Assembly (NCBI GenBank): GCA_027405735.1
Contig: JAPEHQ010000017.1
Span: 503,501-567,500, forward strand
DNA from: Mucor racemosus
Lineage: Eukaryota > Mucoromycota > Mucoromycetes > Mucorales > Mucoraceae
Length of the DNA stretch: 64,000 nucleotides
Direction: 5' to 3'
In this document: piece after piece, positions 46,624-59,068 of the stretch
Layout of the letters: every line of letters begins with the position of its first letter
Position numbering within the stretch: position 1 is the stretch's first letter
Translations under genes and position numbers: made by a program
Notes under the pieces: model-generated
The model's database searches: none
Seen by the model: the letters and a program-made list of their open reading frames with translations, nothing else
What the model was told of the DNA's origin: nothing

Positions 46624-46782
46624 GGTAAGAGAAGAATTATTATTATTAACAGTAGACTTATGAATTGTTTTAGAGTGAGGATGAGACTTATTGACTTATT
46701 ATTTTTTGATCAATCTTTTTGTTAATTGTGTCAAGTTCAACATTAGAAATTAAGGAGCAAGCAAATACACAAGGCGAATAGT

Positions 46783-47575
46783 TGCTGCATTTTTCGTAGA
46801 GAAAACAAGATTTTTGTCCAATTTTTTTTTTAGTTTCAGAATTTGGGATGAGGGTATACAAGGGGAAAATGGAGGTTAGAAATGAAGATATCTTTTTGTA
46901 CACATTTTTGAGGATATCTCCACGAAAAATCAATATTTTGAAAAGCTCTAAATTGGATCCGAGAGAGCTTAACGAGCTTAATGACATGAATGAAAAAAAA
47001 AAAAATGTCGCTCAATTTAATTAATATTTTGAAACCTACTATAGAAATGCCAAAAAAAATGAAGAAAAATAAAAGTGCTCAGAATTTTTTTATATTAAAA
47101 TGTGTTATAGAGCGCTTCAAAACAAGTAAGTTTTATTATTAGAAAGTGTTAGTATAGCTTAATGGTTTCTAGAGATATGAAGCCTCAAAGTTTTCAATCC
47201 TTTAGCAGTGAAATACGCGTAAATAATCTGAAACATTAGCATTGAAAAATTAATACCAACTGCAAAAAATAGGATATTTCCAGACACTTATTTTCGGATT
47301 AAAGCTGAGCATCTCAGGTACATTGGCATATAAATTTTTATTGGTGTTAATTAGTGAAAACAAAAAGTAGATTAGGGGTGAAAAGTGAGACCCAGTTTTC
47401 AAGGAGAAAGCAGTGAAATTTACGTGTTTTTAAGTCTTTCGTGTGATATAAAATAAATTTAGGAACAGGTAATATAATGCAACCAGTTTATATCTATTTT
47501 GCATTGCCCCAGATTTATTTAGTATAGGGGATAGCTATATAAAAGCTGGCACACTCAGATTTTGAAAACTAACAA
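46783..47575 (+). repeat. Dispersed repeat R2, copy 2
   Basis: Closely matches 15915-16710, with scattered substitutions and small indels in homopolymers. It sits about 340 bases right of R1 copy 2. R1 and R2 relatives are also near each other at 12.6 and 15.9 kb, hinting that both belong to one larger, decayed element. Confidence 0.75.
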
Positions 47576-48500
47576 CTTTTTTGAAAAAAACAACTTTTCC
47601 AGCACTCAAGGTAACGCCTGCAAAATTCGACTCGCAGATTTTGGTATATCCTATTTGCTCAAATATGTACAATTACAGTTGGCAGATTTCAAGGCGTTTC
47701 ATTCACTTAGGCAGTTATATTTAAAAAATCAAGTATTGGGCGATAGCATTGACTGAAATCGACCGAGGAAAACAAAAAAGTGCTGAACAAGAATATGCCG
47801 GTCTTCCTCAACTGTCAACAATAATCGTGTTTGCTGTTTTAGAGTGTCGATTGTAGCTACAGTTTCATATTTTATTTTGTAAGCTTATAAAGTTTTGAAC
47901 TGTGATTTCAAATCTGACAATTTGTTACTCCAATTTTTTGCAGGAAAATGTTGCAGTTGCCATTTCAAATGAGATTTATGGAATAAAATTTGAGAAGATC
48001 TGCTATTTTGAAGTAATTATCCTTTGAAAATGTGCTCGGTAACACTGCAAGCGTTTGTTGATGCTTTTTTAAAGATAATTAATTGACTAAAATGCCTTTG
48101 GGCTCAAATGTTGAAAGTATATATGGTTATTCAATAACAGTTTGTTGTTTAATATCATATCAATTTCTATTAAAAGCAACGCAGCTTCAACAACATCGAA
48201 TGCTGTACATGACATAATTCATCACTTCAATGTAACTAAAGGCTACTGCAGAAAAGTGAGCACATTTTGCATTGACTTGAGAGTTTCGAATGGTTAAACT
48301 CATACCGTCACATAACGTGATGTCACTTGATGCGGTACTTGTAGGAAACATTGAAAGGCAACATGACGTTAGTCTCGCTCATATTAAACAGGAGAAAGTT
48401 GGATGACCTACGTGGCTCTTTATATAACCTTCTGGACTTCTTTTCATTCTTCCTAATATTTGTTTATTTCCATTCATAAGAAAGTAAAAAAGCAACGATT

Positions 48501-50048
48501 ATGGCAGGAGAAAATTATATTGGTTCAAAGATCTCGGTAAGAATATCAACAAGATGGGAGAGGGGGGGATTGTGAAAATTTTTTTCCTTGTCCGTAAATC
48601 ATAAAAAACTGACAAATATCTATTGTAGTTGATCAGTTTGAGTGATATTCGTTATGTAGGTATCCTTCATAGTATCAATGCTCAAGATTCAACTGTTGGT
48701 TTGAAGCAAGGTAAGTAACTAATTATAGTTTTGAATTGAATTAGTCGACTAATTGTAATTCATAGTTCGTTCTTTCGGTACTGAGGGTCGTCGCGGTAAA
48801 CCTGAAGAAGAGATTCTCGCTTCTGATAATGTTTTTGATTATGTCGTTTTCCGTGGATCTGATATTAAGGATTTACAAGTTTTTGAAGCACCACCCAAGC
48901 CTACACCACCCCCTCAACCTGCTATGCCTCAAGATCCTGCTATCATGGTAAGAGAAATTTAAGGAAAATGTTTTGACTGCGTGAAATTTAATGTTAATAT
49001 AGAGCATGAGTGGTTATCCTCCTATGAATCCTTACATGAATAACAACATGTACATGCAACCCCCTCCTCAACAATCACAACCTCAGCAGCCCCAACAACC
49101 TTCCAAACAACCTCAACCTCAACCTCAACCTCAACCTCAACCTCAACCTCAACAACCTCAACAACAACAACGTCCTACCAATGATCAAACTTATTGGAAG
49201 CCTTCTTACCCTTCTGAACCTGAGGTAGATCAAGCTCAATTAGAGAAGAATACTTTGGATGAATTGAAGGCTGAACTTGAGGAAACCGACGCGTTACAAC
49301 CCACCATTAATGAAGCCGCAATTGAACAATTAGCAAAGAAAGTGAGCGAATTGAACACTGGTGAAGATACTGTTGTCGGTAGTAAGCCATCTTCTGACGA
49401 ACAGCAATCTCGTCGTCGTTATGACAACAACAGCAACAATTATCGCAATAGAAATAATCGCTATAATAATAACAACAACAACTTTGGTGATCGTCAATAC
49501 AATAACAACAACAACAACAGCAACAAAAATAAGGCTGAATTTACTATCCCTAATTCTGAATTCGATTTCGAAGCTTCTAATGCCAAGTTTGATAAGAGTG
49601 AGGTTATCAAGAAGGATGGAGAGGAAGTAAATGATGAAGAGGCAGAGGAAATCGAGATTCCTCAACCCGATGAATTTTATGACAAGACATCTAGTTTCTT
49701 TGACAACATTTCTTGTGAATCCAAGGAACGCAATGAACAACGTCAACAAAAGTAAGTTATATATTTGATAAACCTAATATAACACAAGTTAACATTTTGG
49801 TTTTTAGTGAGCCTCGTCGTAGTCATTTCCATGAGGAACGCAAGTTGAACTTGGAGACTTTTGGTCAAGCTACTGTAGATCAATCAAGATACCGTAATAA
49901 TTATAGAGGACGTGGTGGCTACCGTGGTGGACGTGGTGGTAATAATTATTATCGTAATAATAACCGCAACAACAATACTTTTAATAATAACAACAACAAT
50001 GGTTACAGACAAAATAACAAGGCTCAAGACCAACAAGAATCCTTATAG
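48501..50048 (+). CDS. Scd6/Lsm14-family RNA-granule protein
   Basis: A translational repressor and decapping activator of P-bodies, the counterpart of yeast Scd6, S. pombe Sum2 and animal LSM14/RAP55. Five exons, 48501-48536, 48629-48710, 48766-48947, 49003-49751 and 49808-50048, give 429 residues with consistent phases. The N-terminal LSm14 domain (about 1-90) has [19 protein letters not shown] and, after the third exon join, [10 protein letters not shown] proline/glutamine linker with PQ repeats follows. Next are the FFD box ([11 protein letters not shown], about 326-336) and the TFG box ([12 protein letters not shown], about 360). The C-terminus is RGG and Asn-rich. This full set (LSm, FFD, TFG, RGG) is diagnostic. 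Family members bind eIF4G and the Dcp2/Dhh1 machinery through these parts. The first exon codes only 12 residues but supplies the canonical start of the LSm fold. Confidence 0.95.
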
Positions 50049-50807
50049 GATACATCACATTTAATATAAAAAATTCAAGCCTTTTCATTCTATCCCCTTC
50101 TTCTTCTTTTTTTTCCCTGATTACTGTAAAAAATATATAAATAACAATACATATTCATTATTTTTCTTGCTTTGAGTAAATTAGTCAAATTAAAATAATT
50201 TACGATACAAATGTGTGTAATTATTTGGCAAATTTGCCTAAATTTTCGTACGTCGAAAATTGCTTAATTTATTATAAAGAACCTCAATGAACCAAATTTG
50301 ATTGTTTTTCTTTATTTTAAAAATATAGCATATATAATTAACAGATGATTAAACTATTGATGTTTTGCTTTACTGTTTTATTGCAATTCTAGCAGTAGAA
50401 AAAATCCTTAAAAAATCCATGGACGTGATTGAGTGTCAAAATTAAAATACGTAAAATTAAAGAAAATTTGCATACATCAATATTTCAATTATAAAAGAGC
50501 AATGCAAAAGCATTATAAAATGTTACTTCAATTAAATATAAAGATAATCTAAAGCTAATTATTTTTTGGTAAATGTGGCATTGTATTTAGAGGTTAAGAT
50601 CAATGAGTTTTCAATATAACAATGGAGGATTGCAGGTATATTTGCCCTTTAATAAATGCATCAAAGGTACCAATTTATAGAGACCCCAGCACTAAACAAG
50701 TTATCCTGTATCTCATAAAAACACACACATATATAAATCCATAATTGTATCAATTTACGTTTCTTTCTTCTATTTGAACTTTTATCTTTTTCTATCACAC
50801 TCTTTGC
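50049..50807. other. Intergenic, promoter of the next gene
   Basis: AT-rich, no gene. Near 50731-50738 an ATATATAA box lies about 75 bases before the next ATG, preceded by an ACAC run. CT-rich tracts follow it. Confidence 0.5.
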
Positions 50808-53110
50808 ATGAAACCAATCGATATCATTTTACTACTTTCGTTTTGTTTTGCTACAGGTTGCTATTTGTATGCTTTTCATTCAACTAGCTCATACACCAAA
50901 CCTGCATTGGTAAACTATTATTTGAAAACTTCTAATATACCAGAAGACTTGTGCAAGTATCTTTAAGTATTTGTTAAAGAATAATGGCAGCTAATGTCTA
51001 GAATAATTTAGTTCAGAAAGATTGCTCATTTTCTAACCATGAATTTCAATCTGCTGATAAATCCTTGTACATTATGCAAGATACAAATACACTTAGTAAA
51101 TTTATTTTTTACGGCAAACATGTCCTTGACTGTAAGCTTTGTTAAGAGCATCTATTCAATAAATAGTTTGAACTGACATCCATTATTGTAGTAAATTATT
51201 GTAAACAACTTTTCGCAAGCGGGCACCCGTGGGATATGATTTCAGCAGCTTCGTATAGTGGTGGCAACAATTACATTGCCAGCCCTCTTGTTAAAATAAT
51301 GCTTTTTGAAGAGAAGGAGATCCAGAATTTACCCAACCATGAAACTCATGTGCAATTGAAACATCTCTTGAAGTTAATATGTTTATGTTGCGGCATTGCA
51401 GCAATCAATCTCTCAATATATGTAATCCATCTTCTTCCAGAATCAATTAGTCATTTTCAAGAGTTAATTGATCCATTTGTAAAAAGATATCATGGAAATT
51501 ATATGTATGCTGCTGTAGCTTTTTTGATGCGTCGTGAAAATACAAAATTGGCCATTCCACCAAATGTTGATGAAGACAGCAATGGTGATAATGATGCTAG
51601 CAATGACAACAGAGAAACTGACATTGGGAATAGCAATGATAATGATACTGGTAATGGTACTGGTTCTGATAATTACAATGATGCAGAGGGCAGCAACGAC
51701 AGCGATGATAGCAATAATGATAACGACGATACCAATGGCAACACTAGCGCTGGTGCTTTTACCACATTTGAAGATGAAGCAGATCAACGAGATTATAATG
51801 GTGAAATTGACAATAATTTAACTGCTAGTGATAATAACATGAATGACGGCGATGAAGCTAATAAAACTGGTGAAACTATTGAGGAAATTGATAATTTATA
51901 TCTTCCTATTAATGATGATTGTATTGGTGATAGTGAAACTCCTATCGAATATAATACTAGCGGCACTGACGATAATGGCGATCAAGACGAAATCAATAAA
52001 AGCGAAGATACTACTAATGTATCTTGTCCTGTTAACACCAATGCTGGGGCTGAAGATAATACTGATGCTGATAATGTTACAAGAAATGATGGTAATACTA
52101 GTGCTGAAGATGATACTAGTTTTGAAGGCGTTACCAGTGCTCAAGATAATTGTGGTGTTGATGGCAACAATAACAACAACCGAAACAGTAGTGAAAGTAA
52201 TAACAATGAAGTAACCAGCAATAAAAGCAGTTTTAGAGAGAGTGGTGACAATGGAAGTAATAAAAATAATAGTAGCTTTGATAATAAAAGCAATGCAAGC
52301 GGCAGTAGTAAGGCTATAAGCAAAGACAATGGTAGTAAACAAGACATCAATGGGAATAAACAAACCGATTATGGAAACACTGAAGAAAGCGTCGAGGAGG
52401 CGGATAGTTACAGTAGCAGCAATGAGTTGAAATCCAAAGGTAAAAGAAGATACAATGATCGCAAACCAGAAAGCAATGGTGAAGAACATAGAAAGATTCC
52501 TCAAAAAGGATTTCATGGCCATGATATTGAAAACAGCAAAAACTCATCAAACAATCCTAATTCTTCTAGTTCTCAACAAAGTAAAAACAAAGACTCTCCT
52601 ACTTTTCTCGAATCTTCATCTCCTTCAGATTCTATTAATAGTGGTTTACTTCCTCCTACTAGGTTTTTCAAACCTTTGAATGCAGCGAGTCCTTCAGGTA
52701 CTTATGTTTCGACCACTGGTACAATGAGTGCTTTTTCTTCTTCTACTGCTTCTACCACTCAAACCAAAAACCATCAAGATGCCAGTAATACAATTTTTCA
52801 TATTTTGCGTTCAAAATCCTCTGGTAGTTCTACTTCTAGTTCTGTATCTAAAGGAAAAGCCAAGATAATTATATCACCTGGTTTAGCTGTTACTTTAGTT
52901 ACTCGAAATGTACAGTTTTCAGACAGTAGCGAATCTCACCACACTTCATCTTCATCACTGGCTTATCTTCCAACAGTTAGACCCCCTTCTTCGACTGATG
53001 TTTATCCAGCCATTAGACTTGGTAATGTATCGGTTGAACCTCCAACTGATGCAAGGCCTGAAACATCAGACGAAAATACTTCAAGTACTCGACATACTGA
53101 TTTCTTTTAA
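50808..53110 (+). CDS. Signal-anchored membrane protein with Asn/Asp/Ser-rich tail, unrecognised family (paralogue of 8070-11855)
   Basis: Not a family I know. I read three exons, 50808-50909, 51017-51131 and 51192-53110, giving 711 residues. Exon 1 codes a signal peptide or anchor (MKPIDIILLLSFCFATGCYL). The next roughly 110 residues form a compact domain (DTNTLSKFIFYGKHV..., ...NYIASPLVKIMLFEE...). A hydrophobic segment (LLKLICLCCGIAAINLSIYV) and a second weaker one (YMYAAVAFL) follow. The rest is a disordered tail, first N/D-rich and acidic, then Ser/Thr-rich. The large minus-strand gene at 8070-11855 shares this plan, a KPxL/KPSC start of the domain, a TNT...(K)xIYF/FIFY match and a phase-1 intron at the same place. 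Without splicing only the frame from 51236 is seen, which loses the signal sequence. Function unknown; a cell-surface or endomembrane role is inference. Confidence 0.65.
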
Positions 53111-53457
53111 ATTTAGATTTTAAATTATATTTTTGCCATTTACCTCAAATTTTACATTTCAATAAACAATCTTTTGGCTCTAATATATAACGCAACGATC
53201 TCTTTTTTTTTTCAGGATAGATTTGATTGTACATTAATCAAGTGGTTATCTGTATATCTAAAAAGACATATATATATATTTTGTACATGCAATTTTTCTA
53301 GAATGCTTTAATACCCAATTTACCAATATACTGATTCATCAAGCAAATCAAAAGTCATGAATTTTGATACCGTTCACCATTTGACACAGCTTTATACATA
53401 CAAAGCTCTTTTTTCTTCTTTTGCTCATTTTAAAAATTCAATTCTTAAACAAAAACA
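53111..53457. other. Intergenic
   Basis: An AATAAA (53160) fits the polyadenylation signal of the preceding gene. There is a T-run at about 53203-53214 and an (AT)n tract near 53270. A TTTATACATA element at about 53390 may serve as the TATA box of the small gene that follows. Confidence 0.5.
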
Positions 53458-53691
53458 ATGAATGCTGATCTCATGATTACACGCAACGAAGCCCTTTGTT
53501 TCATTTATATTTTGGACTTTACGCCATCCAACATTAGAGTGTGTAAAGAGGCTTTGGAGGAAGCCAATATGGAGATTTGCTTTACTACTGATCCTCGTTT
53601 TCCAGTCTTACTTCCAAAGACTACTTTTCAGAAGGCCGAACAAGCTGATTTGGTGAAAGGATACACCGAAGAGGTTGAAACGGTACTCTAG
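53458..53691 (+). CDS. Small hypothetical protein, 77 residues
   Basis: I do not recognise it. The ORF starts with an ATG in a favourable A-rich context (AACAATGAA), with a TATA-like element about 70 bases upstream. The product is mixed in composition, mildly acidic, with a predicted helix around VCKEALEEANMEICF and no signal peptide or membrane segment. Codon choice resembles neighbouring genes rather than noncoding DNA. A short metabolic or regulatory protein is possible, but no function is inferred. It could be the last exon of a longer gene, though I see no good acceptor upstream. Confidence 0.55.
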   Translation: MNADLMITRNEALCFIYILDFTPSNIRVCKEALEEANMEICFTTDPRFPVLLPKTTFQKAEQADLVKGYTEEVETVL

Positions 53692-55977
53692 ATGAACAAG
53701 ATATCCCCCCATCAGACACATAAATATATCATTTAAAATAAAGGAATTGCTGTTGAACGTTTTCTGAAATTGTGTAAGATTGTCTAAATACATACAAACA
53801 TGTAGTCATTGTATTGATTGATTAGAGAAAAAAGCAAGCATCAAATCAATAACATTTATTTTCATTACAAATACTGATTGCTGCATAATTAACATAAATA
53901 TAACCATAACAAAGAATCTGAAATACTCAAAAAGCGTTAAGAAAGTATACTCAATTGATAGAATGATTATTTCAGCCAACACTGGCTTCTAAAAATGTTT
54001 TAAGGCTATGAAAGTCCATCCAAAATTTGGTAGAGCTTGATATCCTTTAATTATTTATATAAGACACATATCCGGAAACCACAAAACAACTTCAAAAACG
54101 TGTACATATTATTTACACATGTATTATTCACAATTAATTGCACTGATTATCTAACTTGGACGTTTCGATTAAGAATATTTAAATATCTCGATCTGCTTCC
54201 TGCTATTGACCACAGTTTTAGAGCCAATAAAAAGCCTTGAAATATTCAATCGCTGATCTCGTCGCTCAGTCAAAAAAATCCATTTTGAAATTTTTTTTTG
54301 CACTTTTTCATCAATTACGCAAGAAAATATTAGTAAAACTGACTTTGGGTAATAATAGTTGTAAATAGTTCTCTGCGATACGGCTCTGATGGTGTAATTT
54401 TTACCAAATATTTTTACCAAAAATCTCTCGCAAAATTAAATTAAAAAAATAACGGTTTTCTGACCAAAAGTCTGATTTTCGTAATATAAAATGCGCTTTT
54501 ATGCTATTTAAAATAAAGGTGTAACTCATACAATTATTTTTGATTTATATATACCATATTGAAAAATGTCATTTTTGGGGTGAAATAAAGCAAAATGTAA
54601 AAATCAACATTTTTCATGAGGTATCATAAGGAAAAAATTGAGGGAAAATCACCGATGAGAAAAAATCCAAGAAATGTGTCAGAATACATCTATGAAAAGA
54701 GAGAAATGTTATGGTATAACTGCAAACGTCGAAAAGCATCTGTAGCTCGAGATACGCGCTCTTTAAAGAAGTGATTTATGCGTACTTTTGGTGAAACAAA
54801 GAGATTTCGTCGCACGTTTCCCTTAATAAAGTAATATTTGATGAGGAATTAGGCGCTGTACCTGAACCTGAGCATTGAATGACAATATACACATTGAGTT
54901 TTAAGCGGTTCAGATATGAATTTATAACTAAAATTCAGGGCAAATGAAGGTTAATTGTTTCACCCGATATTTTGTATTTGGCCGTTTTATTGTGATAATA
55001 AAGTGGATTACATACGAGGTTGTCTTACAAACAAGTGTATAACAGGTAATGCAAGTATATTAAACGCTGTTGGCCAACTGCATGCTTTGGCCAGATGATA
55101 ATGCCATATTTCTATTTACGCTCATGTGGCCCGCACAAATCGGTATAGAGGGTTTGAAGGATTCTTCCGAGATCATTTCGTCAACAAACATCATACTTTG
55201 TATGTTTGATATACTTGTTTAAAGCTTGTTTTCCATGCCTTTATTTTTTTTGTTTGTCTTTGTTTCCATCATGTTCCGTAAAAACGCCACGAGAAAAGGA
55301 AATCACATATGCTTTTGTGCATTGATTTGATCTATTAATAATACAATAAGCCAAAAGTAAACGCCAGACATCATGTATGTACGTATATGAAGAAGACAAT
55401 GATGATGATTAATATGAATGTCAAGGAGAACATATGTATCATAGGCGCTATCTATTAAAAAAAAGGTTAAAAATAGTTGTAGAATAGCCTTTTTAATTGA
55501 CAAAACATGAAAATGGCTACTGTTGTTATTATTTATTTGTGCATAACACATTACATAAACACTAAAAATAGTTGTTTCAAGTTGAATAAATAGTGCTGTT
55601 GTATGTATATGTCTGTATATTATATATATATATATTATATGTATACATGTATAAATTGTGCACTGATCAATTTATGTATACTAAATGTATAAAGAAAGCA
55701 CATGAACTACATCATGTCAATTTACTTTATTCATGCAGGAATAAAGTCCGGTAAAATGTCTCGATGTTGTTGCTATGCTTGTTGTTGTTGTTGTTGTGGT
55801 TGTTGTGGTTGTTTATGTGTTACATACGATAAACTTATTTTTACCCCTTAGTTATAATGTCACGTTTTAATGTTGGTGAATATAATATGAGGCGATTTTT
55901 AAAAACCAGGATTCCTCTTTCTCTTTTACACCCTCTTTTTTCTTTTCTTCTTTCTCATTCTTTAATATACAATAAAA
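53692..55977. other. Gene-free stretch with diverged repeat relatives
   Basis: No gene recognised. Around 54480-54660 the sequence resembles the 17.3-17.6 kb region, including the CATGAGGTATCATAAGG motif at about 54615. At 55609-55660 is a TA/TG microsatellite and at 55778-55815 a (TTG)n run. The last 120 bases are strongly pyrimidine-rich, as expected in the promoter and leader of the kinase gene. Confidence 0.55.
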
Positions 55978-57685
55978 ATGGCACTTCACGAATCTACAGC
56001 TACAACAAATCCTCATCAGCGTGCTTATTCAGTAATGGCAGTACCAAGTGAATTAGAACAACATCGCCATAACAAATATAAAAACAACAATACCAACAAT
56101 ACCAACAATTTAATATGGTATCAAGAAGTGTACAAGAAATACGGTTATGAACCCAAGCTTAAAACCCCATCATATTTTGGACCTTATTTATTATTACAAA
56201 CGCTTGGAGAAGGTGAATTTGCCAAAGTCAAGGCCGGAGTTCATGTTCAAACAAATCAAGAGGTAACTAAATTACACAAAAGCACTCTAGATTACACAAA
56301 AATAGTTAAACTCCTTGAACTTATTAGGTAGCTATTAAATTAATGAGAAAAGACCATATCAAATTAGCATCTTTAGAGACAAAACTTGAAAGAGAAATAT
56401 CAGTATTAAAGGTATGTCTATCTGTCAATGCCATATTGCTCGCAAATGCTGATTTTTAATTACTGTAGAGTGTTGATCATCCTTGCATCGTTAAATTATT
56501 TGAAGTATTAACAATTAAAAACTACATTGGAATTGTATTACAACGTGCAGCAGGTAATACAAAGAGAAAAAAAAAAGCATGTTTATTTTCTTGTGATATT
56601 AATTTCTTTTTTGAAAAAAAAAGGCGGTGAATTGTTTGATTACATTTTAAAGCATCATTTTTTACAAGAAACCGAAGCTAAAAGATTATTTGCGCAATTG
56701 ATAAGTGGAGTAGATTATTTGCATCAAAAGCATATTGTACACAGAGATCTTAAATTGGAAAATTTATTATTAAGTAAAGACCGAGATATCATTATTACAG
56801 ATTTTGGATTTGCAAATCGATTTCAAGTAGCTCAAGAAGACTTAATGGCAACTTCATGTGGTTCACCATGTTATGCAGCACCAGAGTTGGTTATAAACGA
56901 CGAAAATCAGTATGTTGGTACAGCAGTTGATATTTGGTCATGCGGTGTAATTTTGTTTGCCATGCTTTGTGGTTATTTACCTTTTGATGATGATCCAACA
57001 AACCCTCAAGGGGCTAATATCAACGTGTTGTACAAATATATTGTCAGTACACCACTTGAAATACCGAAATCAATGAGTATAGATGCAACTCATTTACTTC
57101 GAAGAATGTTGGTACCAGATCCAAACAAAAGATGTACAATGGAAGAAATTAAAAATCATCCCTGGTTAAATGAACATCAATGCTTTTTTTCTTCTGATCA
57201 CATGAATAGTGCAACCTTATCCTCGGATCCTCGGTTATTATCACCCGTTATTCAACAACATGATAATATTACTATTCTACCTTTAAATGATGAATCGGAA
57301 TCTCGAAATGTAGAAACTTTAATTGTTGAAGAATCATCACCACCAACACCAAAATCATCAAATTCATCTACAACAATTGCATCTTCATCATCTTCATCTT
57401 CATCATCTCCAGCATCTGTCATTATTAACAATAGCAATACAACTGATAATGTGACACAATCACCATTGCCTGTCACCACTACAACAACAACAGCAACTTC
57501 ATTTCTTCAAGCTAAATTCATTTCGACATTACAAGAACAACAACAACCACCAAGAAGATCTTATCAACAACCTATATTCACAAATAATAAAATACCCAAT
57601 AGATCATTTAGTGTTCAGCATCAGCCACAATATCAACAACAAAAATCCAATAACAGAAGGGATAGAACAACAAGTGAAGATAGTC

Positions 57686-57732
<47 letters not shown>

Positions 57733-58683
57733 AAACATCAATCATTACAAATTTTGCCATCTGTTTCAGAACAAAGCACAATTCATGATGATATTTCATT
57801 TAGTAACAAGGCAAAACTAAAAGGTCAAAAACTGATGGAGTGGTTTATTAAACGAAGTAAATCTCAAAGTATGTTCAAGTAATATAAACCCAAAAAAAAA
57901 AAACCAAATCATTCATCGATAAAATCACATCATTTAGGTACAAAATTCCCTTCTCGTACAGCAGCCAATCAAGTCAAGGTTCCTGAAAAACAACCTCAAC
58001 GACCTATTAGTGCAATGCCCAATCCAATCAGAGCCATGCCAATTGGTAAGCCTTTGGGATCCTATGCAGCAGATTTCAATGACTCAAAACTAAGGTTACA
58101 CCGAGGAGCAGTAGATCAAGATGCACTCACATCCAAAGCGCCCAATGAAGTGTTACATGAAATCAAAGAATGTTTAACATTGATGGGTATTGATATGAAG
58201 AAATGTCATGATTTTAAAATCAAATGTATGAGACCTGCTCGTCGTCGACCTGAAAAAGTAGTTGCTCGTACAAGAAAGAATACAACTACTATTCCATTCA
58301 AGTTATTTTTTAATAATAACAATAGCAGCAATAACAATGTTAGTCCTAAAACAACAGCAACTACTTCAACAACCAATATTATCTATGGTGAACAAGGAAT
58401 CGATAATGGAGAGCAAGTACAATTCAATGTTGAGTTGTCTAAGATTGAAAATCTGCCAGGTTTATACGTTGTTGATATCAAAAGAACTCGAGGCAACATT
58501 TGGGCATTTAAATTTCTATATCATACATTACTAGATTTATTAGATCTTAGTGGACAAGGTGGCATTGGATACATGGCACATAGAAGGATTTCATCCGAGA
58601 AAGTAATCGAAGATCTAGTTAAAAATCGTAAAAGCTACATGACTACTAGCAGTAGTGGCAGTAGCAGTATTGTATATCAATAA
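55978..58683 (+). CDS. Ser/Thr protein kinase, Kin4/Ppk1-like, with KA1-like C-terminus
   Basis: Five exons, 55978-56262, 56328-56411, 56469-56553, 56624-57868 and 57938-58683, give 814 residues. The kinase domain has the glycine loop LGEGEFAKVKAG (about 76-87), the VAIK lysine (99), HRDLKLEN (191-198), DFG (211-213) and APE (237-239). The activation loop reads MATSCGSPCYAAPE, and DIWSCGVILFAMLCGYLPFDDD follows. These place it in the CAMK/AMPK-related group, nearest to yeast Kin4, which acts in the spindle-position checkpoint. A Ser/Thr/Gln-rich linker holds a polyglutamine run (57688-57731). The last 100 residues (VQFNVELSKIENLPGLYVV, ...IWAFKFLYHTLLDLL) resemble a KA1 domain, a membrane-lipid-binding module of such kinases. 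The last intron has a GTATGT donor; without it a stop at 57880 would cut off this domain. Substrates unknown. Confidence 0.9.
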
Positions 58684-59068
58684 AAATATATATATATAAA
58701 AAAAAAAAAAAAAAAAAAAAAAACGCAAAATGATACCTTCATGTTTCATCCAATGATAAGCATTCCCACATTGATGAGATATCTTGTCTATAAAAAAAAG
58801 TGAAAACGGAGATATATTGAACCAATAATAAAGAAAAGAAATTGTGTGCTAGAAGACGCAATGTTCGCAAAGAAGGTAAAATCCATACAAAAGCCATCAA
58901 TTATAATATAGATATGGAACATTCAACCGGGGTAAATCAGTATTTAAGTAAATAATAAAAAATAGATTAAACACTTCTCTTTTCTATTTGATTTTATTAT
59001 ATTATATATCTTTGTTGTGTTGTGTTGTGTTGTACATATCTTCCCCCTCTCTTTCTCTCTATTAAAAC
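58684..59068. other. Intergenic with homopolymer and microsatellite
   Basis: Contains a (TA)n tract and an A-run of about 25 bases (58697-58723) directly after the kinase stop. A 5-base repeat (GTTGT, about four units, 59013-59033) lies just before the leader of the next gene. No gene seen. Confidence 0.6.

Larger units (their letters stand above)
42211..48500. other. Transposon-relic block without a secure gene
   Basis: About 6.3 kb with no intact gene. From the left: two spaced CCGGAAGCGG words (42239 and 42300) in a more GC-rich patch that I cannot assign. Then a 46-47 base tandem repeat (43496-43625), paired LTR-like relics (43646-44198 and 44408-44740), repeat R1 copy 2 (45660-46440), a WD40-like gene fragment (46367-46623) and repeat R2 copy 2 (46783-47575). 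Around 42900-43000 is a GC-richer stretch without a frame. The last 900 bases are AT-rich and featureless up to the pyrimidine tract before the next gene. Confidence 0.55.

Noticed and set aside
49330..49749. Minus-strand 139-codon frame in Scd6
   Set aside because: Antisense shadow of Asn-rich coding DNA; the plus strand carries the FFD box there.
51896..52522. 208-codon minus-strand frame inside the membrane-protein gene
   Set aside because: Antisense of AAT/GAT-rich repeats gives Ile/Val-rich frames by composition; the plus-strand ORF has the signal sequence and splice support.
57608..57799. Minus-strand frame with a poly-Val run
   Set aside because: Antisense of the kinase polyglutamine tract.
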